A DNA stretch of 64,000 bases from contig NZ_JAUCBS010000013.1 in assembly GCF_034676705.1 (NCBI RefSeq), positions 1,964,501 to 2,028,500 on the forward strand. The letters run 5' to 3'. This stretch comes from Gemmobacter sp. (lineage in GTDB: Bacteria > Pseudomonadota > Alphaproteobacteria > Rhodobacterales > Rhodobacteraceae). The position numbers were made by a program, and so were the translations under genes. This document shows positions 9,466 to 17,585 of the stretch, piece by piece. The stretch's first letter is position 1. Each line of letters begins with the position of its first letter. The notes under the pieces are model-generated. The model did not search any database. It worked only from the letters and a program-made list of their open reading frames with translations, and was not told the origin of the DNA.

Positions 9466-9927
9466 ATGACCGAAGCCGCCCGCACCGAAGCCGATCTTGA
9501 CCTGATCATGCGGATCATCCCGCACCGCTACCCGTTCCTGCTGGTGGACAAGGTGCGCGACATCGTGGTGGGCGAATCCTGCGTGGGCATCAAGAACGTC
9601 ACCTATAACGAGCCGCATTTCACCGGGCATTTCCCGGGCATGCCGATCATGCCCGGCGTGATGATCGTCGAGGCGATGGCGCAGACCTCGGGCATTCTTG
9701 TGGGGCTGACCATGGATCTGGTCGACAAGAACGCCAAGGTCTATTTCATGGGCGTCGAATCCTGCAAGTTCCGCCGCAAGGTGGTGCCGGGCGACGTGCT
9801 GGAACTGCATGTCAAGGCGCTGCGCGGCGGTGGCCGGGTGTGGAAGTTCGAGGGTCGCGCCATGGTCGGGGGCGATCTGGCCTGCGAGGCGATCTTTACC
9901 GCCATGTTCGACGTGGCAAAGGGGTAA
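9466..9927 (+). CDS. fabZ: 3-hydroxyacyl-ACP dehydratase FabZ
   Basis: FabZ dehydrates beta-hydroxyacyl-ACP in fatty-acid elongation and competes with lipid A synthesis for hydroxyacyl-ACP. The ATG at 9466 follows AGAAGGA at good spacing and gives 153 residues; an upstream in-frame TTG is less likely. The hot-dog fold motif HFTGHFPGMPIMPG places the catalytic His55, with Glu69 in MIVEAMAQ. It stands next to lpxA as in most proteobacteria. No lpxD lies between ompH and fabZ, where many genomes have it. Confidence 0.95.
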   Translation: MTEAARTEADLDLIMRIIPHRYPFLLVDKVRDIVVGESCVGIKNVTYNEPHFTGHFPGMPIMPGVMIVEAMAQTSGILVGLTMDLVDKNAKVYFMGVESCKFRRKVVPGDVLELHVKALRGGGRVWKFEGRAMVGGDLACEAIFTAMFDVAKG

Positions 9928-9930
9928 GCC

Positions 9931-10728
9931 ATGGCCATCGACCCCGGCGCACAGGTTCATCCCACGGCGGTGATCGAGGACGGGGCGGTGATCGGCCCCG
10001 GCTGCGTGATCGGCCCGTTCTGCGTTGTCGGCCCCGAGGTGACGCTGGGCGAAGGCGTGGTGCTGAAATCGCACGCCGTGGTGACCGGCTGGACCGAGGT
10101 CGGGCCGGGAACCGAGATCTGGCCCTTTGCCGTGGTGGGCGAGGTGCCGCAGGATCTGAAGTTCAAGGGCGAGCGCACCCGCCTGATCGTCGGCGCGCGC
10201 TGCCGCATCCGCGAAGGGGCCACGCTGAACACCGGCACCGAAGGCGGGGGCGGGGTGACGCGGGTGGGCGACGACTGCCTGCTGATGACCGGCGCGCATG
10301 TGGGCCATGATGCCACGGTGGGCAACCGGGTGATCCTGGCCAATCAGGCGGCGGTCGCCGGCCATTGCTGGCTGGGCGACGATGTGATCCTGGGCGGGCT
10401 GTCGGGCATTCACCAATGGGTGCGGGTGGGGCGCGGGGCGATCATCGGGGCGGTCACCATGGTGACGAACGATGTCATCCCCTTTGGCCTGGTGCAGGCC
10501 CCGCGGGGCGAGCTGGACGGGCTGAACCTGGTGGGCCTGAAACGCCGCGGTGTGCAGCGGTCTGAAATCACCGCCTTGCGTGCGGCCTATCAGATGCTGG
10601 CGCAGGGCGACGGGGCCTTTCTGGACCGCGCCCGCCGCCTGGCGGACGAGACCGAAAGCACCCATGTGCGCGAGGTGACGGATTTCATCCTTGGCGCCTC
10701 GGACCGGTCGTTCCTGACGCCGCGCTGA
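9931..10728 (+). CDS. lpxA: UDP-N-acetylglucosamine acyltransferase LpxA
   Basis: LpxA adds the first 3-hydroxyacyl chain to UDP-GlcNAc in lipid A synthesis. The 265 residues open with left-handed beta-helix hexapeptide repeats (VIEDGAVIGPG and onward) and contain GAHVGHDATVGN with the probable catalytic His126. The C-terminal helical domain starts near ALRAAYQ. The start is three bases after the fabZ stop. Length and motifs are normal. Confidence 0.96.
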   Translation: MAIDPGAQVHPTAVIEDGAVIGPGCVIGPFCVVGPEVTLGEGVVLKSHAVVTGWTEVGPGTEIWPFAVVGEVPQDLKFKGERTRLIVGARCRIREGATLNTGTEGGGGVTRVGDDCLLMTGAHVGHDATVGNRVILANQAAVAGHCWLGDDVILGGLSGIHQWVRVGRGAIIGAVTMVTNDVIPFGLVQAPRGELDGLNLVGLKRRGVQRSEITALRAAYQMLAQGDGAFLDRARRLADETESTHVREVTDFILGASDRSFLTPR

Positions 10729-10769
10729 ATAGGGCGGCGGCGCCCTGTGGCCGGGGGCGGATGCCTCTG

Positions 10770-10799
10770 GCGGGGGTAATTGGGGAAAGATGAAAGGGC
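10770..10799 (+). repeat. dispersed intergenic repeat, copy 1 (tail only, subtype B)
   Basis: GGGGGTAATTGGGGAAAGA followed by TGAAAGGG resembles the subtype-B tail seen intact at 29710-29739, 42475-42497 and 48806-48826. No upstream hairpin is clear. The tail contains one candidate start codon of lpxI and the AAAGGG that serves the next one. Confidence 0.5.
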
Positions 10800-10804
10800 G
10801 CGGC

Positions 10805-11605
10805 ATGGGCCGGATTGCGATTATCGCAGGCGCGGGGGCGTTGCCGGGGGCGGTGGCGGCAGCGCTGGACGGCGCGGCGGTGTTCGCGCCCGAAGGGGTG
10901 GCCTGCGCGCTGCCGGCCGAACGGTTCCGGTTCGAACGGCTGGTGCCGTTCCTGCGGCATCTGGTCGAGGATGGTGTGACGGCGGTGGTGCTGGCGGGCG
11001 CCATGACGCGGCCGCGGCTGGACCCGGCGCTGTTCGACCCGGCCACGGCGCAGCTGGTGCCGCGCCTGCTGGCCGCGATGCAGGCCGGCGACGATGCCAC
11101 GCTGCGCGAGGTCATCGCGGTCATCGAGGAGGCGGGGCTGGAGGTGCTGGGCATCGAGGCGGTGGCGCCGGGGCTGATCCCTGCGCCGGGCGTGCTGGGC
11201 GCGGTGCAGCCCGGCGATGCCGACCGGCGCGATGCCGCGCGGGCGGCCGCCATTGTTGCGGCGCTGGGGGCGGCGGATGTGGGGCAGGGCTGTGTGGTGG
11301 CGCAGGGCCTGTGTCTGGCGGCCGAGGCGCTGCCGGGCACCGATGCGATGCTGGACTGGGTGGCGGCGGTCGCCGGTGACCTACGCCCGCCGGGCGCGCG
11401 CGGCGTGATCTACAAGGCGCCGAAGCCCGGGCAGGATCGCCGCGCCGATCTGCCGGCGCTGGGGCCGGTGACGGTGCGCAAGGCGGCGGCTGCCGGGCTG
11501 GCCGGCGTGGTCTGGCAGGCCGGCGGCGTGCTGGTGCTGGACCGTGCCGCCATGGTGGCCGAGGCCGACCGGCTGGGCCTGTTCCTGTGGTCGCGCGAGC
11601 CATGA
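10805..11605 (+). CDS. lpxI: UDP-2,3-diacylglucosamine pyrophosphatase LpxI
   Basis: LpxI hydrolyses UDP-2,3-diacylglucosamine to lipid X and UMP, replacing LpxH in alphaproteobacteria. The frame gives 266 residues from ATG 10805 (AAAGGG at good spacing) or 271 from ATG 10790. Recognisable blocks are RIAIIAGAGALPG, the LpxI-type GTDAMLDW, and YKAPKPGQDRRADLPALGP near the C-terminus. The stop overlaps the lpxB start (ATGA). The 5' end lies inside the tail of a dispersed repeat. Confidence 0.93.
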   Translation: MGRIAIIAGAGALPGAVAAALDGAAVFAPEGVACALPAERFRFERLVPFLRHLVEDGVTAVVLAGAMTRPRLDPALFDPATAQLVPRLLAAMQAGDDATLREVIAVIEEAGLEVLGIEAVAPGLIPAPGVLGAVQPGDADRRDAARAAAIVAALGAADVGQGCVVAQGLCLAAEALPGTDAMLDWVAAVAGDLRPPGARGVIYKAPKPGQDRRADLPALGPVTVRKAAAAGLAGVVWQAGGVLVLDRAAMVAEADRLGLFLWSREP

Positions 11606-12723
11606 AGCTGTTCGTGATTGCAGGCGAGCCATCGGGCGACCGGCTGGGTGCCGCGCTGATGGCGGGGCTGCGATCGCTGGCGCCGGTGGACTTCGCAGGC
11701 GTCGGCGGCCCCCTGATGGAGGCCGAGGGGCTGGCCAGCCTGTTCCCGATGGAAGAGCTGTCGGTGATGGGCATTGCCGAGGTGCTGCCGAAATACCTTC
11801 ACCTGAAACGCCGCATCGCCCAGACCGCGCAGGCGGTGCTGGACAGTGGCGCGGCGGCGCTGGTCACCATCGACAGCCCGGATTTCTGCCTGCGCGTGGC
11901 GCGGATCGTGCGGGCGGCGCGGCCGGGGTTCCGCACCATCCATTATGTCGCGCCCTCGGTCTGGGCCTGGCGGCCCGGGCGGGCGGCGAAGATGGCGCAG
12001 GTGGTGGACCATGTGCTGGCCCTGCTGCCGTTCGAGCCGCCCCATATGGAAGCCGCAGGGATGAGCTGCGATTTCGTCGGCCATCCGGTGGTGGCCGAGC
12101 CGGTGGCCGATGCCGCCGCCGTGGCGGGTTTTGCCGCCGCCCATGGGCTGGACCGCCCTTGGCTGCTGACCCTGCCCGGATCGCGCAAGGGCGAGGTGGC
12201 ACGGCTGGCGCCCGTCATCGGCCAGGTGCTGCGCGACATCGACCTGCCCGTGGTGCTGCCGACGGTGCGGGGCGTGGCGGCCATGGTGCGCGAGCTGACC
12301 GCCGACTGGCCGCGCGCGCCCGTGATCGTGACCGATGCGGGTGACAAGTGCGCCGCCTTTGCCGGGGCACGGGTGGCGCTGGCGGCCTCGGGCACGGTGT
12401 CGCTGGAACTGGCGGCGAATGGTGTTCCCATGGTCATCGCCTATGACATGAACTGGCTGAGCCGCGCGCTGATTTCCCGCCTGTTGCGGGTGGATACGGT
12501 GACGCTGGTCAATCTGGTGGCCGACAGCCGGACGGTGCCGGAATTCCTTGGCCCCCGCTGCCGCGCCGACCTGATCGCCCCGGCGCTGGCCGCGCTGATC
12601 CCCGATGGCCCGGCGCGTGCCGCGCAAGGACAGGCCATGGCGCTGACGATGGACCGGCTGGGCAAGGGGGGCGAGGCGCCGGGCCTGCGCGCCGCGCGGT
12701 CGGTGCTGGCCCATCTGGGCTGA
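11602..12723 (+). CDS. lpxB: lipid-A-disaccharide synthase LpxB
   Basis: LpxB joins lipid X and UDP-diacylglucosamine to form the lipid A disaccharide at the inner membrane. The start at 11602 overlaps the lpxI stop; the product is 373 residues. Family blocks include IAGEPSGDRLGA at the N-terminus, FPMEELSVMGIAEVLP, APSVWAWRPGR, LPGSRKGEV and ASGTVSLELA. It ends the lipid A cluster. Length is normal. Confidence 0.96.
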   Translation: MKLFVIAGEPSGDRLGAALMAGLRSLAPVDFAGVGGPLMEAEGLASLFPMEELSVMGIAEVLPKYLHLKRRIAQTAQAVLDSGAAALVTIDSPDFCLRVARIVRAARPGFRTIHYVAPSVWAWRPGRAAKMAQVVDHVLALLPFEPPHMEAAGMSCDFVGHPVVAEPVADAAAVAGFAAAHGLDRPWLLTLPGSRKGEVARLAPVIGQVLRDIDLPVVLPTVRGVAAMVRELTADWPRAPVIVTDAGDKCAAFAGARVALAASGTVSLELAANGVPMVIAYDMNWLSRALISRLLRVDTVTLVNLVADSRTVPEFLGPRCRADLIAPALAALIPDGPARAAQGQAMALTMDRLGKGGEAPGLRAARSVLAHLG

Positions 12724-12792
12724 GGCCCCGCTTGCCCCCCGGCGCCCCATCCGCTAAGCCCGCAGCACCAAAACCAGCCCAAGCGAGGCCCC

Positions 12793-14280
12793 ATGTCCAA
12801 GGAAAAGGCCCCCCGCCGTCCGCGCGCGGAAACCCCGAAAGGGTTCCGCGACTATTTCGGCGCGGAAGTGACCGAGCGCAAGGCGATGCTCGACGCCATT
12901 GCCGAGGTCTATCAGCTGCATGGGTTCGAGGCGCTGGAAACCTCTGCCGTGGAAACGGTCGAGGCTTTGGGCAAGTTCCTGCCCGATGTCGACCGCCCGA
13001 ACGAGGGGGTATTCGCCTGGCAGGAGGAGGAAAAGGACTGGCTTGCCCTGCGCTATGACCTGACCGCGCCCTTGGCCCGGGTGGCGGCGCAATATCGCAA
13101 CGATCTGCCGACGCCTTACCGCCGCTATGCCATGGGCCCGGTCTGGCGCAACGAAAAGCCGGGGCCGGGGCGGTTCCGGCAGTTCTATCAATGCGATGCC
13201 GATACGGTGGGCGCGCCCTCGGTCGCGGCGGATGCCGAGATCTGCGCGATGCTGGCCAATGCGCTGGAACGGGTCGGCATCCCGCGCGGCGATTACCTGA
13301 TCAAGGTGAACAACCGCAAGGTTCTGAACGGCGTGATGGAGGCGGCAGGCGTGCTGGACCCGTCCGATCCCGAGAAATTCGCCCATGAACGCGGCATCGT
13401 GCTGCGCGCCATCGACAAGATCGACCGTCTGGGCGACGCCGGCGTCCGCGCCCTGCTGGGCGAAGGGCGCAAGGACGAAAGCGGCGATTACACCAAGGGG
13501 GCAGGGCTGTCGGTGGCGCAGGCCGAGGTGGTGATGGGCTTCATGGCCGCCAAGCGTGAGGATGGCGCCGCGACCCTGGCCGCGCTGCGCGATCTGGTCG
13601 CCAGTTCTGCCATCGGCCTCGAAGGCGTCCAGGAACTGGAAACCATCGCGTCGCTGCTTGATGCCCAGGGCTTCGGCCCCGACCGCATCGTCATCGACCC
13701 GTCGGTCGTGCGCGGCCTTGGCTATTACACCGGCCCGGTGTTCGAGGCCGAGCTGACCTTTGAAATCCTTGATGAAAAGGGCAACAAGCGGCAGTTCGGC
13801 TCGGTCGCAGGCGGCGGGCGCTATGACGATCTGGTCAAGCGGTTCACCGGGCAGGCCGTGCCGGCCACTGGCGTCTCCATCGGGGTGGACCGCCTGCTGG
13901 CTGCGCTGCGGGCCAAGGGGCGCGTTGGAGCAGAAGCGCCCGGTCCGGTCGTCGTCACCGTGATGGACCGCGACCGGATGGCCGAATATTTCGCCATGGC
14001 CGCCGATCTGCGCAATGCGGGGATCCGGGCCGAGGTTTACCTTGGCAACCCCAAGCAGTTCGGCAACCAGCTGAAATACGCCGACAAACGCGCAAGCCCG
14101 GTGGCCGTGATCCAGGGCACGGACGAGGCTGCGCGTGGCGTGGTGGTGCTGAAAGATCTGATCCTTGGTGCCAGGATCGCCCAGTCCGCCACGCTGGAGG
14201 AATGGAAGGACCGCCCCGCGCAGGTCGAAATCCCCCGCGACGATCTGGTGCAGGCCGTGCGCCAGATGCTGGAAGGCTGA
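12793..14280 (+). CDS. hisS: histidine--tRNA ligase
   Basis: HisRS charges tRNA-His. The 495-residue class II synthetase shows motif 1 near FRDYFG, RYDLTAPLAR, motif 2 (GPVWRNEKPGPGRFRQFYQ), the HisA-box block GLGYYTGPVFE, and motif 3 with GVSIGVDRLL; the C-terminal anticodon-binding domain begins near PVVVTVMDRD. It is longer than the E. coli enzyme, as usual for this alphaproteobacterial branch. It is followed after three bases by hisZ. Confidence 0.95.
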   Translation: MSKEKAPRRPRAETPKGFRDYFGAEVTERKAMLDAIAEVYQLHGFEALETSAVETVEALGKFLPDVDRPNEGVFAWQEEEKDWLALRYDLTAPLARVAAQYRNDLPTPYRRYAMGPVWRNEKPGPGRFRQFYQCDADTVGAPSVAADAEICAMLANALERVGIPRGDYLIKVNNRKVLNGVMEAAGVLDPSDPEKFAHERGIVLRAIDKIDRLGDAGVRALLGEGRKDESGDYTKGAGLSVAQAEVVMGFMAAKREDGAATLAALRDLVASSAIGLEGVQELETIASLLDAQGFGPDRIVIDPSVVRGLGYYTGPVFEAELTFEILDEKGNKRQFGSVAGGGRYDDLVKRFTGQAVPATGVSIGVDRLLAALRAKGRVGAEAPGPVVVTVMDRDRMAEYFAMAADLRNAGIRAEVYLGNPKQFGNQLKYADKRASPVAVIQGTDEAARGVVVLKDLILGARIAQSATLEEWKDRPAQVEIPRDDLVQAVRQMLEG

Positions 14281-14283
14281 GCC

Positions 14284-15387
14284 ATGCCCATCAGCCCCGC
14301 CGCCCGTGCCGAGGCCGCGCGCCTGTTCACCGCCTTTCAGGAGGCAGGCGCGCTGCCGGTGGAAACCGATATCCTGCAACCGGCCGATACCCTGCTGGAT
14401 TTGTATGGCGAGGATATCCGCGGCCGCGCCTATGTGACCTGGGATCCCCTGCGCGGCGAAATGATGCTGCGCCCGGATTTCACCGTGCCGGTCGTGCAGA
14501 TGCACATGGCGCATGGCGCCGATCCGGCGCGCTATTGCTACATGGGCGAGGTGTTCCGCCGCCAGGATCACGCCGGCCCGCGCGCCAGCGAATACCTGCA
14601 AGTGGGCTACGAGGTGTTCGCCCGGGACGAGCCCGAAACGGTCGAGGCCGAGGTCTTTGCCCTGTTCGACGATCTGCTGGCGCCCCTGCGCCTGCGCGCC
14701 GCCATGGGCGACATCGGCCTTCTGGTCGCGGCGGTGGACGGGCTGTCGGCCACGCCGCGCCGCAAGGCCGCGCTGATGCGCCACATCTGGCGCCCCCGCC
14801 GGTTCCGTGCGCTGCTCGACCGTTATTCGGGCTGCACCCCCGCGCCGGCCGCGCGTATGCGGCTGCTGGAAAAGCTGGCCACCGGCACCCCGGCCGACCT
14901 GATGGCCCAGGCCGGGCCCGCCCTTGGCCTGCGCGAGCCATGGGAAATCGCCGAACGCGCGACGGCCCTGCTGGAAGATGCCGCCACCCCGAACATCCCC
15001 GCGCGCGAGGCCGATCTGATCGACGATCTGCTGCGCCTGTCGGCCCCGGCGCCGGCCGCGCTGGAACATCTGATGGATCTGGGCGTCGACATGCCGTCGA
15101 TCCGGCCGGCGGTGGAACGCCTTGCCACCCGGCTGGAGGCGCTGGACAGCGCCGGCGTCTGGCTCAGCCAGGTGACGTTCGAGCCGAACCATGGCCGCAG
15201 CACGCTGGAATATTACGACGGCTTCGTGTTTTCCTTCCATTCCGACCGCCCGGGCCTGCCCCCGGTCGCCAGCGGCGGGCGCTACGATGCGCTGACCCGC
15301 GTGCTGGGGCAGGGGCGCGAAATTCCGGCGGTGGGCGGCATCATCCGCCCCGGTGTCGTCGCCACCCTGAAGGGGGCCCAAGCATGA
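14284..15387 (+). CDS. hisZ: ATP phosphoribosyltransferase regulatory subunit HisZ
   Basis: HisZ is a catalytically dead HisRS-like protein that binds the short HisG and confers histidine feedback on the first step of histidine synthesis. The 367 residues keep class II synthetase features (LRPDFTVPVVQMH, GEVFRRQDHAG, SGGRYDALT) but lack the anticodon-binding domain of HisS. It overlaps hisG by four bases (ATGA). The hisS-hisZ-hisG order makes the call robust. Confidence 0.92.
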   Translation: MPISPAARAEAARLFTAFQEAGALPVETDILQPADTLLDLYGEDIRGRAYVTWDPLRGEMMLRPDFTVPVVQMHMAHGADPARYCYMGEVFRRQDHAGPRASEYLQVGYEVFARDEPETVEAEVFALFDDLLAPLRLRAAMGDIGLLVAAVDGLSATPRRKAALMRHIWRPRRFRALLDRYSGCTPAPAARMRLLEKLATGTPADLMAQAGPALGLREPWEIAERATALLEDAATPNIPAREADLIDDLLRLSAPAPAALEHLMDLGVDMPSIRPAVERLATRLEALDSAGVWLSQVTFEPNHGRSTLEYYDGFVFSFHSDRPGLPPVASGGRYDALTRVLGQGREIPAVGGIIRPGVVATLKGAQA

Positions 15388-16094
15388 GCCTGAAAATCGG
15401 CGTGCCGTCCAAGGGACGGCTGATGGACAAGACCTTCGACTGGTTCGGCGCGCGCGGCATCGCCATGACCCGCTCGGGCGACGAACGCGAATATTCCGGC
15501 CGGGTCGACGGGGTGGACGGCGTGCAACTGGTGCTGTTGTCGGCCGGCGAGATCCCGCGCGAACTGGCCGCCGGCCGCATCCACCTGGGTGTCACCGGCA
15601 CCGACCTGATCCGCGAGAAACTGGCCGACTGGCCGCAGCAGGTGGCCGAGGTGGCGCCGCTCGGCTTCGGCTTTGCCGATCTGATCATTGCCGTGCCGAC
15701 CAGCTGGATCGATGTCGACACGCTGGACGATCTGGATGCGGTGGCGGCGCAGTTCCGCGCCCGCCATGGCCAGCGCCTGCGCATTGCCACCAAATACCAC
15801 CGCCTGGTGCGCGATTTCCTGCGCGAGGCGGGGGTGGCCGAATACCGCCTGGTCGACAGCCAGGGCGCCACCGAAGGCACCGTGCGCAACCTGACCGCCG
15901 AGGCGGTCGCCGATATCACCTCCTCGGGCGAGACGTTGCGGGCGAACCACCTGAAAATCCTGTCCGACGGCCTGATCCTGCGCAGCCAGGCGGAACTGTT
16001 CGCCGCCCGCGCCGCCGATTGGTCCAACGGCACCCGCGCCACCCTGGCCGCGCTGACCGCCCGGCTGGGCATTGCTGCCCCGGATCTGCCCTGA
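15384..16094 (+). CDS. hisG: ATP phosphoribosyltransferase, short form HisG
   Basis: HisG condenses ATP and PRPP in the first step of histidine biosynthesis. At 236 residues it is the short form that lacks the C-terminal regulatory domain and needs HisZ, encoded just upstream with a 4-base overlap. IGVPSKGRLM at the start, the AAGRIHLGVTGTDLI block, and the PRPP-binding segment near LVDSQGATEGTVRN fit the family. A repeat hairpin with a T-run follows and could terminate the operon. Confidence 0.95.
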   Translation: MSLKIGVPSKGRLMDKTFDWFGARGIAMTRSGDEREYSGRVDGVDGVQLVLLSAGEIPRELAAGRIHLGVTGTDLIREKLADWPQQVAEVAPLGFGFADLIIAVPTSWIDVDTLDDLDAVAAQFRARHGQRLRIATKYHRLVRDFLREAGVAEYRLVDSQGATEGTVRNLTAEAVADITSSGETLRANHLKILSDGLILRSQAELFAARAADWSNGTRATLAALTARLGIAAPDLP

Positions 16095-16100
16095 TCCTGT

Positions 16101-16170
16101 CGCTCTGACCCAAATATCCTCGGGGGTGAATGGCCCGGAACGGGCCAGAGGGGGCAGAAGGCCCCCTTTC
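16101..16170 (-). repeat. dispersed intergenic repeat, copy 2 (subtype A)
   Basis: Read on the minus strand: hairpin 1 (GGGGGC...GCCCCC), hairpin 2 with arms TGGCCCG and CGGGCCA around TTC, then ATTCACCCCCGAGGATATTT and GGGTCAGAGCG. On the plus strand hairpin 1 is followed by TTTCT, so it may also act as the hisG terminator. Confidence 0.85.
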
Positions 16171-16236
16171 TCCTCCGCCACGGTTGAGCGCGCGGGCCCG
16201 ACCGGCTACCACAAGACAAACCCCATGGAGGATCCC

Positions 16237-16977
16237 ATGTTCGACCTTACCGGCAAGACCGCGCTGATCACCGGCGCTTCGGGCGGCATCGGTGCCGAGG
16301 TGGCGCGCGCCCTGCATGCCGCCGGCGCCACGGTGACGCTGTCGGGCACCCGCATCGACCCGCTGACCGCGCTGCGCGAGGAACTGGGCGAACGCGCCCA
16401 TACCGCCACCTGCAACCTGTCCGACAGCGCCTCGGTCGAGGAATTGCCCAAGGCGGCGGCTGCGCTGATGGGCGGCCGGGTGGACATTCTGGTCAACAAC
16501 GCCGGCATCACCCGCGACAACCTGTTCATGCGCATGTCGGATGACGAATGGCAGTCGGTGCTGGACGTGAACCTGACCGCCAGCTTCCGCCTGATGCGCG
16601 GCGTGATGCGCGGCATGATGAAGGCGCGCTGGGGCCGGATCGTGTCGGTCACCTCGATCGTCGGGGTCACCGGCAACCCGGGCCAGGGCAATTACGCGGC
16701 GTCCAAGGCCGGTCTGATCGGCATGTCCAAGTCGCTGGCGCAGGAAGTCGCCAGCCGCGGGATCACCGTCAACTGCGTGGCGCCCGGCTTTATCGCCACC
16801 GCCATGACCGACAAGCTGAACGACGAGCAAAAGGGCCGGATCCTGCAACAGATCCCCGCGGGCCGCATGGGCAATGCGCGGGAAATCGCCGCCGCGGTTC
16901 TCTACCTTGCAAGCCCGGAAGCCGGCTATGTTACAGGGGCGACACTTCATGTGAACGGCGGCATGGCAATGGTGTGA
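16237..16977 (+). CDS. fabG: 3-oxoacyl-ACP reductase FabG
   Basis: FabG reduces 3-oxoacyl-ACP with NADPH in fatty-acid elongation. I choose the ATG at 16237, preceded by GGAG at correct spacing, over the one at 16225. The 246-residue short-chain dehydrogenase has TGASGGIG at about 12-19, NNAGITRDN, the catalytic Ser in SVTSIVG, YAASK, and a C-terminal GMAMV. It precedes acpP by about 155 bp, the usual fabG-acpP pairing. Confidence 0.94.
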   Translation: MFDLTGKTALITGASGGIGAEVARALHAAGATVTLSGTRIDPLTALREELGERAHTATCNLSDSASVEELPKAAAALMGGRVDILVNNAGITRDNLFMRMSDDEWQSVLDVNLTASFRLMRGVMRGMMKARWGRIVSVTSIVGVTGNPGQGNYAASKAGLIGMSKSLAQEVASRGITVNCVAPGFIATAMTDKLNDEQKGRILQQIPAGRMGNAREIAAAVLYLASPEAGYVTGATLHVNGGMAMV

Positions 16978-17002
16978 CCATGCCGCAGGGCGGCGGAAAC
17001 AG

Positions 17003-17031
17003 TTTGCGGCGCCCTGCGAACATGCTATAGC
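17003..17031 (+). promoter_or_regulatory. candidate sigma-70 promoter of acpP
   Basis: TTTGCG at 17003-17008 and TATAGC at 17026-17031 with a 17-base spacer stand about 100 bases before the acpP start. This would explain how acpP is made at higher level than fabG. The -35 match is only moderate. Confidence 0.45.
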
Positions 17032-17132
17032 CCTGCCGGATCGCAGGTGACTCCGAGGAGTTGCAATCACCGGCCCTGCGGACGATATGGGACAGACTGC
17101 GGGCAAAAAACCCGCCCTAGAGAGGAAGAACC

Positions 17133-17369
17133 ATGAGCGACATCGCGGACCGCGTGAAGAAGATCGTTGTCGAACACCTGGGCGTGGAAGAGGACAAGGT
17201 GCTGGAAAACGCCTCGTTCATCGACGATCTGGGCGCCGACAGCCTCGACACGGTCGAACTCGTGATGGCCTTCGAGGAAGAATTCGGGATCGAGATCCCG
17301 GATGATGCCGCCGAAACCATCCAGACCTTCGGCGATGCGGTGAAGTTCATCACCGAAGCCTCGGCCTGA
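17133..17369 (+). CDS. acpP: acyl carrier protein
   Basis: AcpP carries growing acyl chains on a phosphopantetheine arm; it supplies FabG, FabZ and LpxA, all encoded in this window. The 78-residue acidic protein has the attachment serine in GADSLDTVEL (Ser37). GAGAGGAAGAACC is a good ribosome site. A strong intrinsic terminator follows 27 bases after the stop. Length and sequence are typical. Confidence 0.98.
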   Translation: MSDIADRVKKIVVEHLGVEEDKVLENASFIDDLGADSLDTVELVMAFEEEFGIEIPDDAAETIQTFGDAVKFITEASA

Positions 17370-17395
17370 GACTTGCGGGTCGCTTGACCTGACGG

Positions 17396-17425
17396 GGCGC
17401 CCCCAAACGGGGCGCCTTTTGTTTT
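17396..17425 (+). terminator. intrinsic terminator of acpP
   Basis: Arms GGCGCCCC (17396-17403) and GGGGCGCC (17409-17416) with a 5-base loop are followed by TTTTGTTTT. Confidence 0.9.
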
Positions 17426-17444
17426 GGCGGCGGCGCAATACCGC

Positions 17445-17515
17445 AAAAAGGGGACCAGCCCCCCTTTGGGCCTGGCGGCCAGTTCATCCCCCCGGGGTTT
17501 CAAGGCGAAACGGTT
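17445..17515 (+). repeat. degenerate dispersed repeat, copy 3
   Basis: An A-rich start, a GGGG/CCCC hairpin, a GGCC-TGGC-GGCC hairpin, then AGTTCATCCCCCCGGGGTTT and AAGGCGAAACGG follow the layout of the dispersed element with an eroded tail. It lies between acpP and the converging RND gene. Confidence 0.5.
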
Positions 17516-17531
17516 TCTTGGTCAAGGCAGG

Positions 17532-17567
17532 AAAAGGGCGGCCGCCAGAGACTGGGGCCGCCCTTTT
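17532..17567. terminator. bidirectional intrinsic terminator between acpP and RND gene
   Basis: AAAAGGGCGGCC (17532-17543) and its exact complement GGCCGCCCTTTT (17556-17567) enclose 12 bases. The A/T tracts at both ends allow termination in either direction; on the minus strand it ends the efflux operon. Confidence 0.85.
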
Positions 17568-17585
17568 GTGTGACAGGACCGCTGG

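Noticed and set aside
11544..12344. Alternative plus-strand frame inside lpxB
   Set aside because: Out-of-frame shadow; lpxB motifs are continuous in the other frame.
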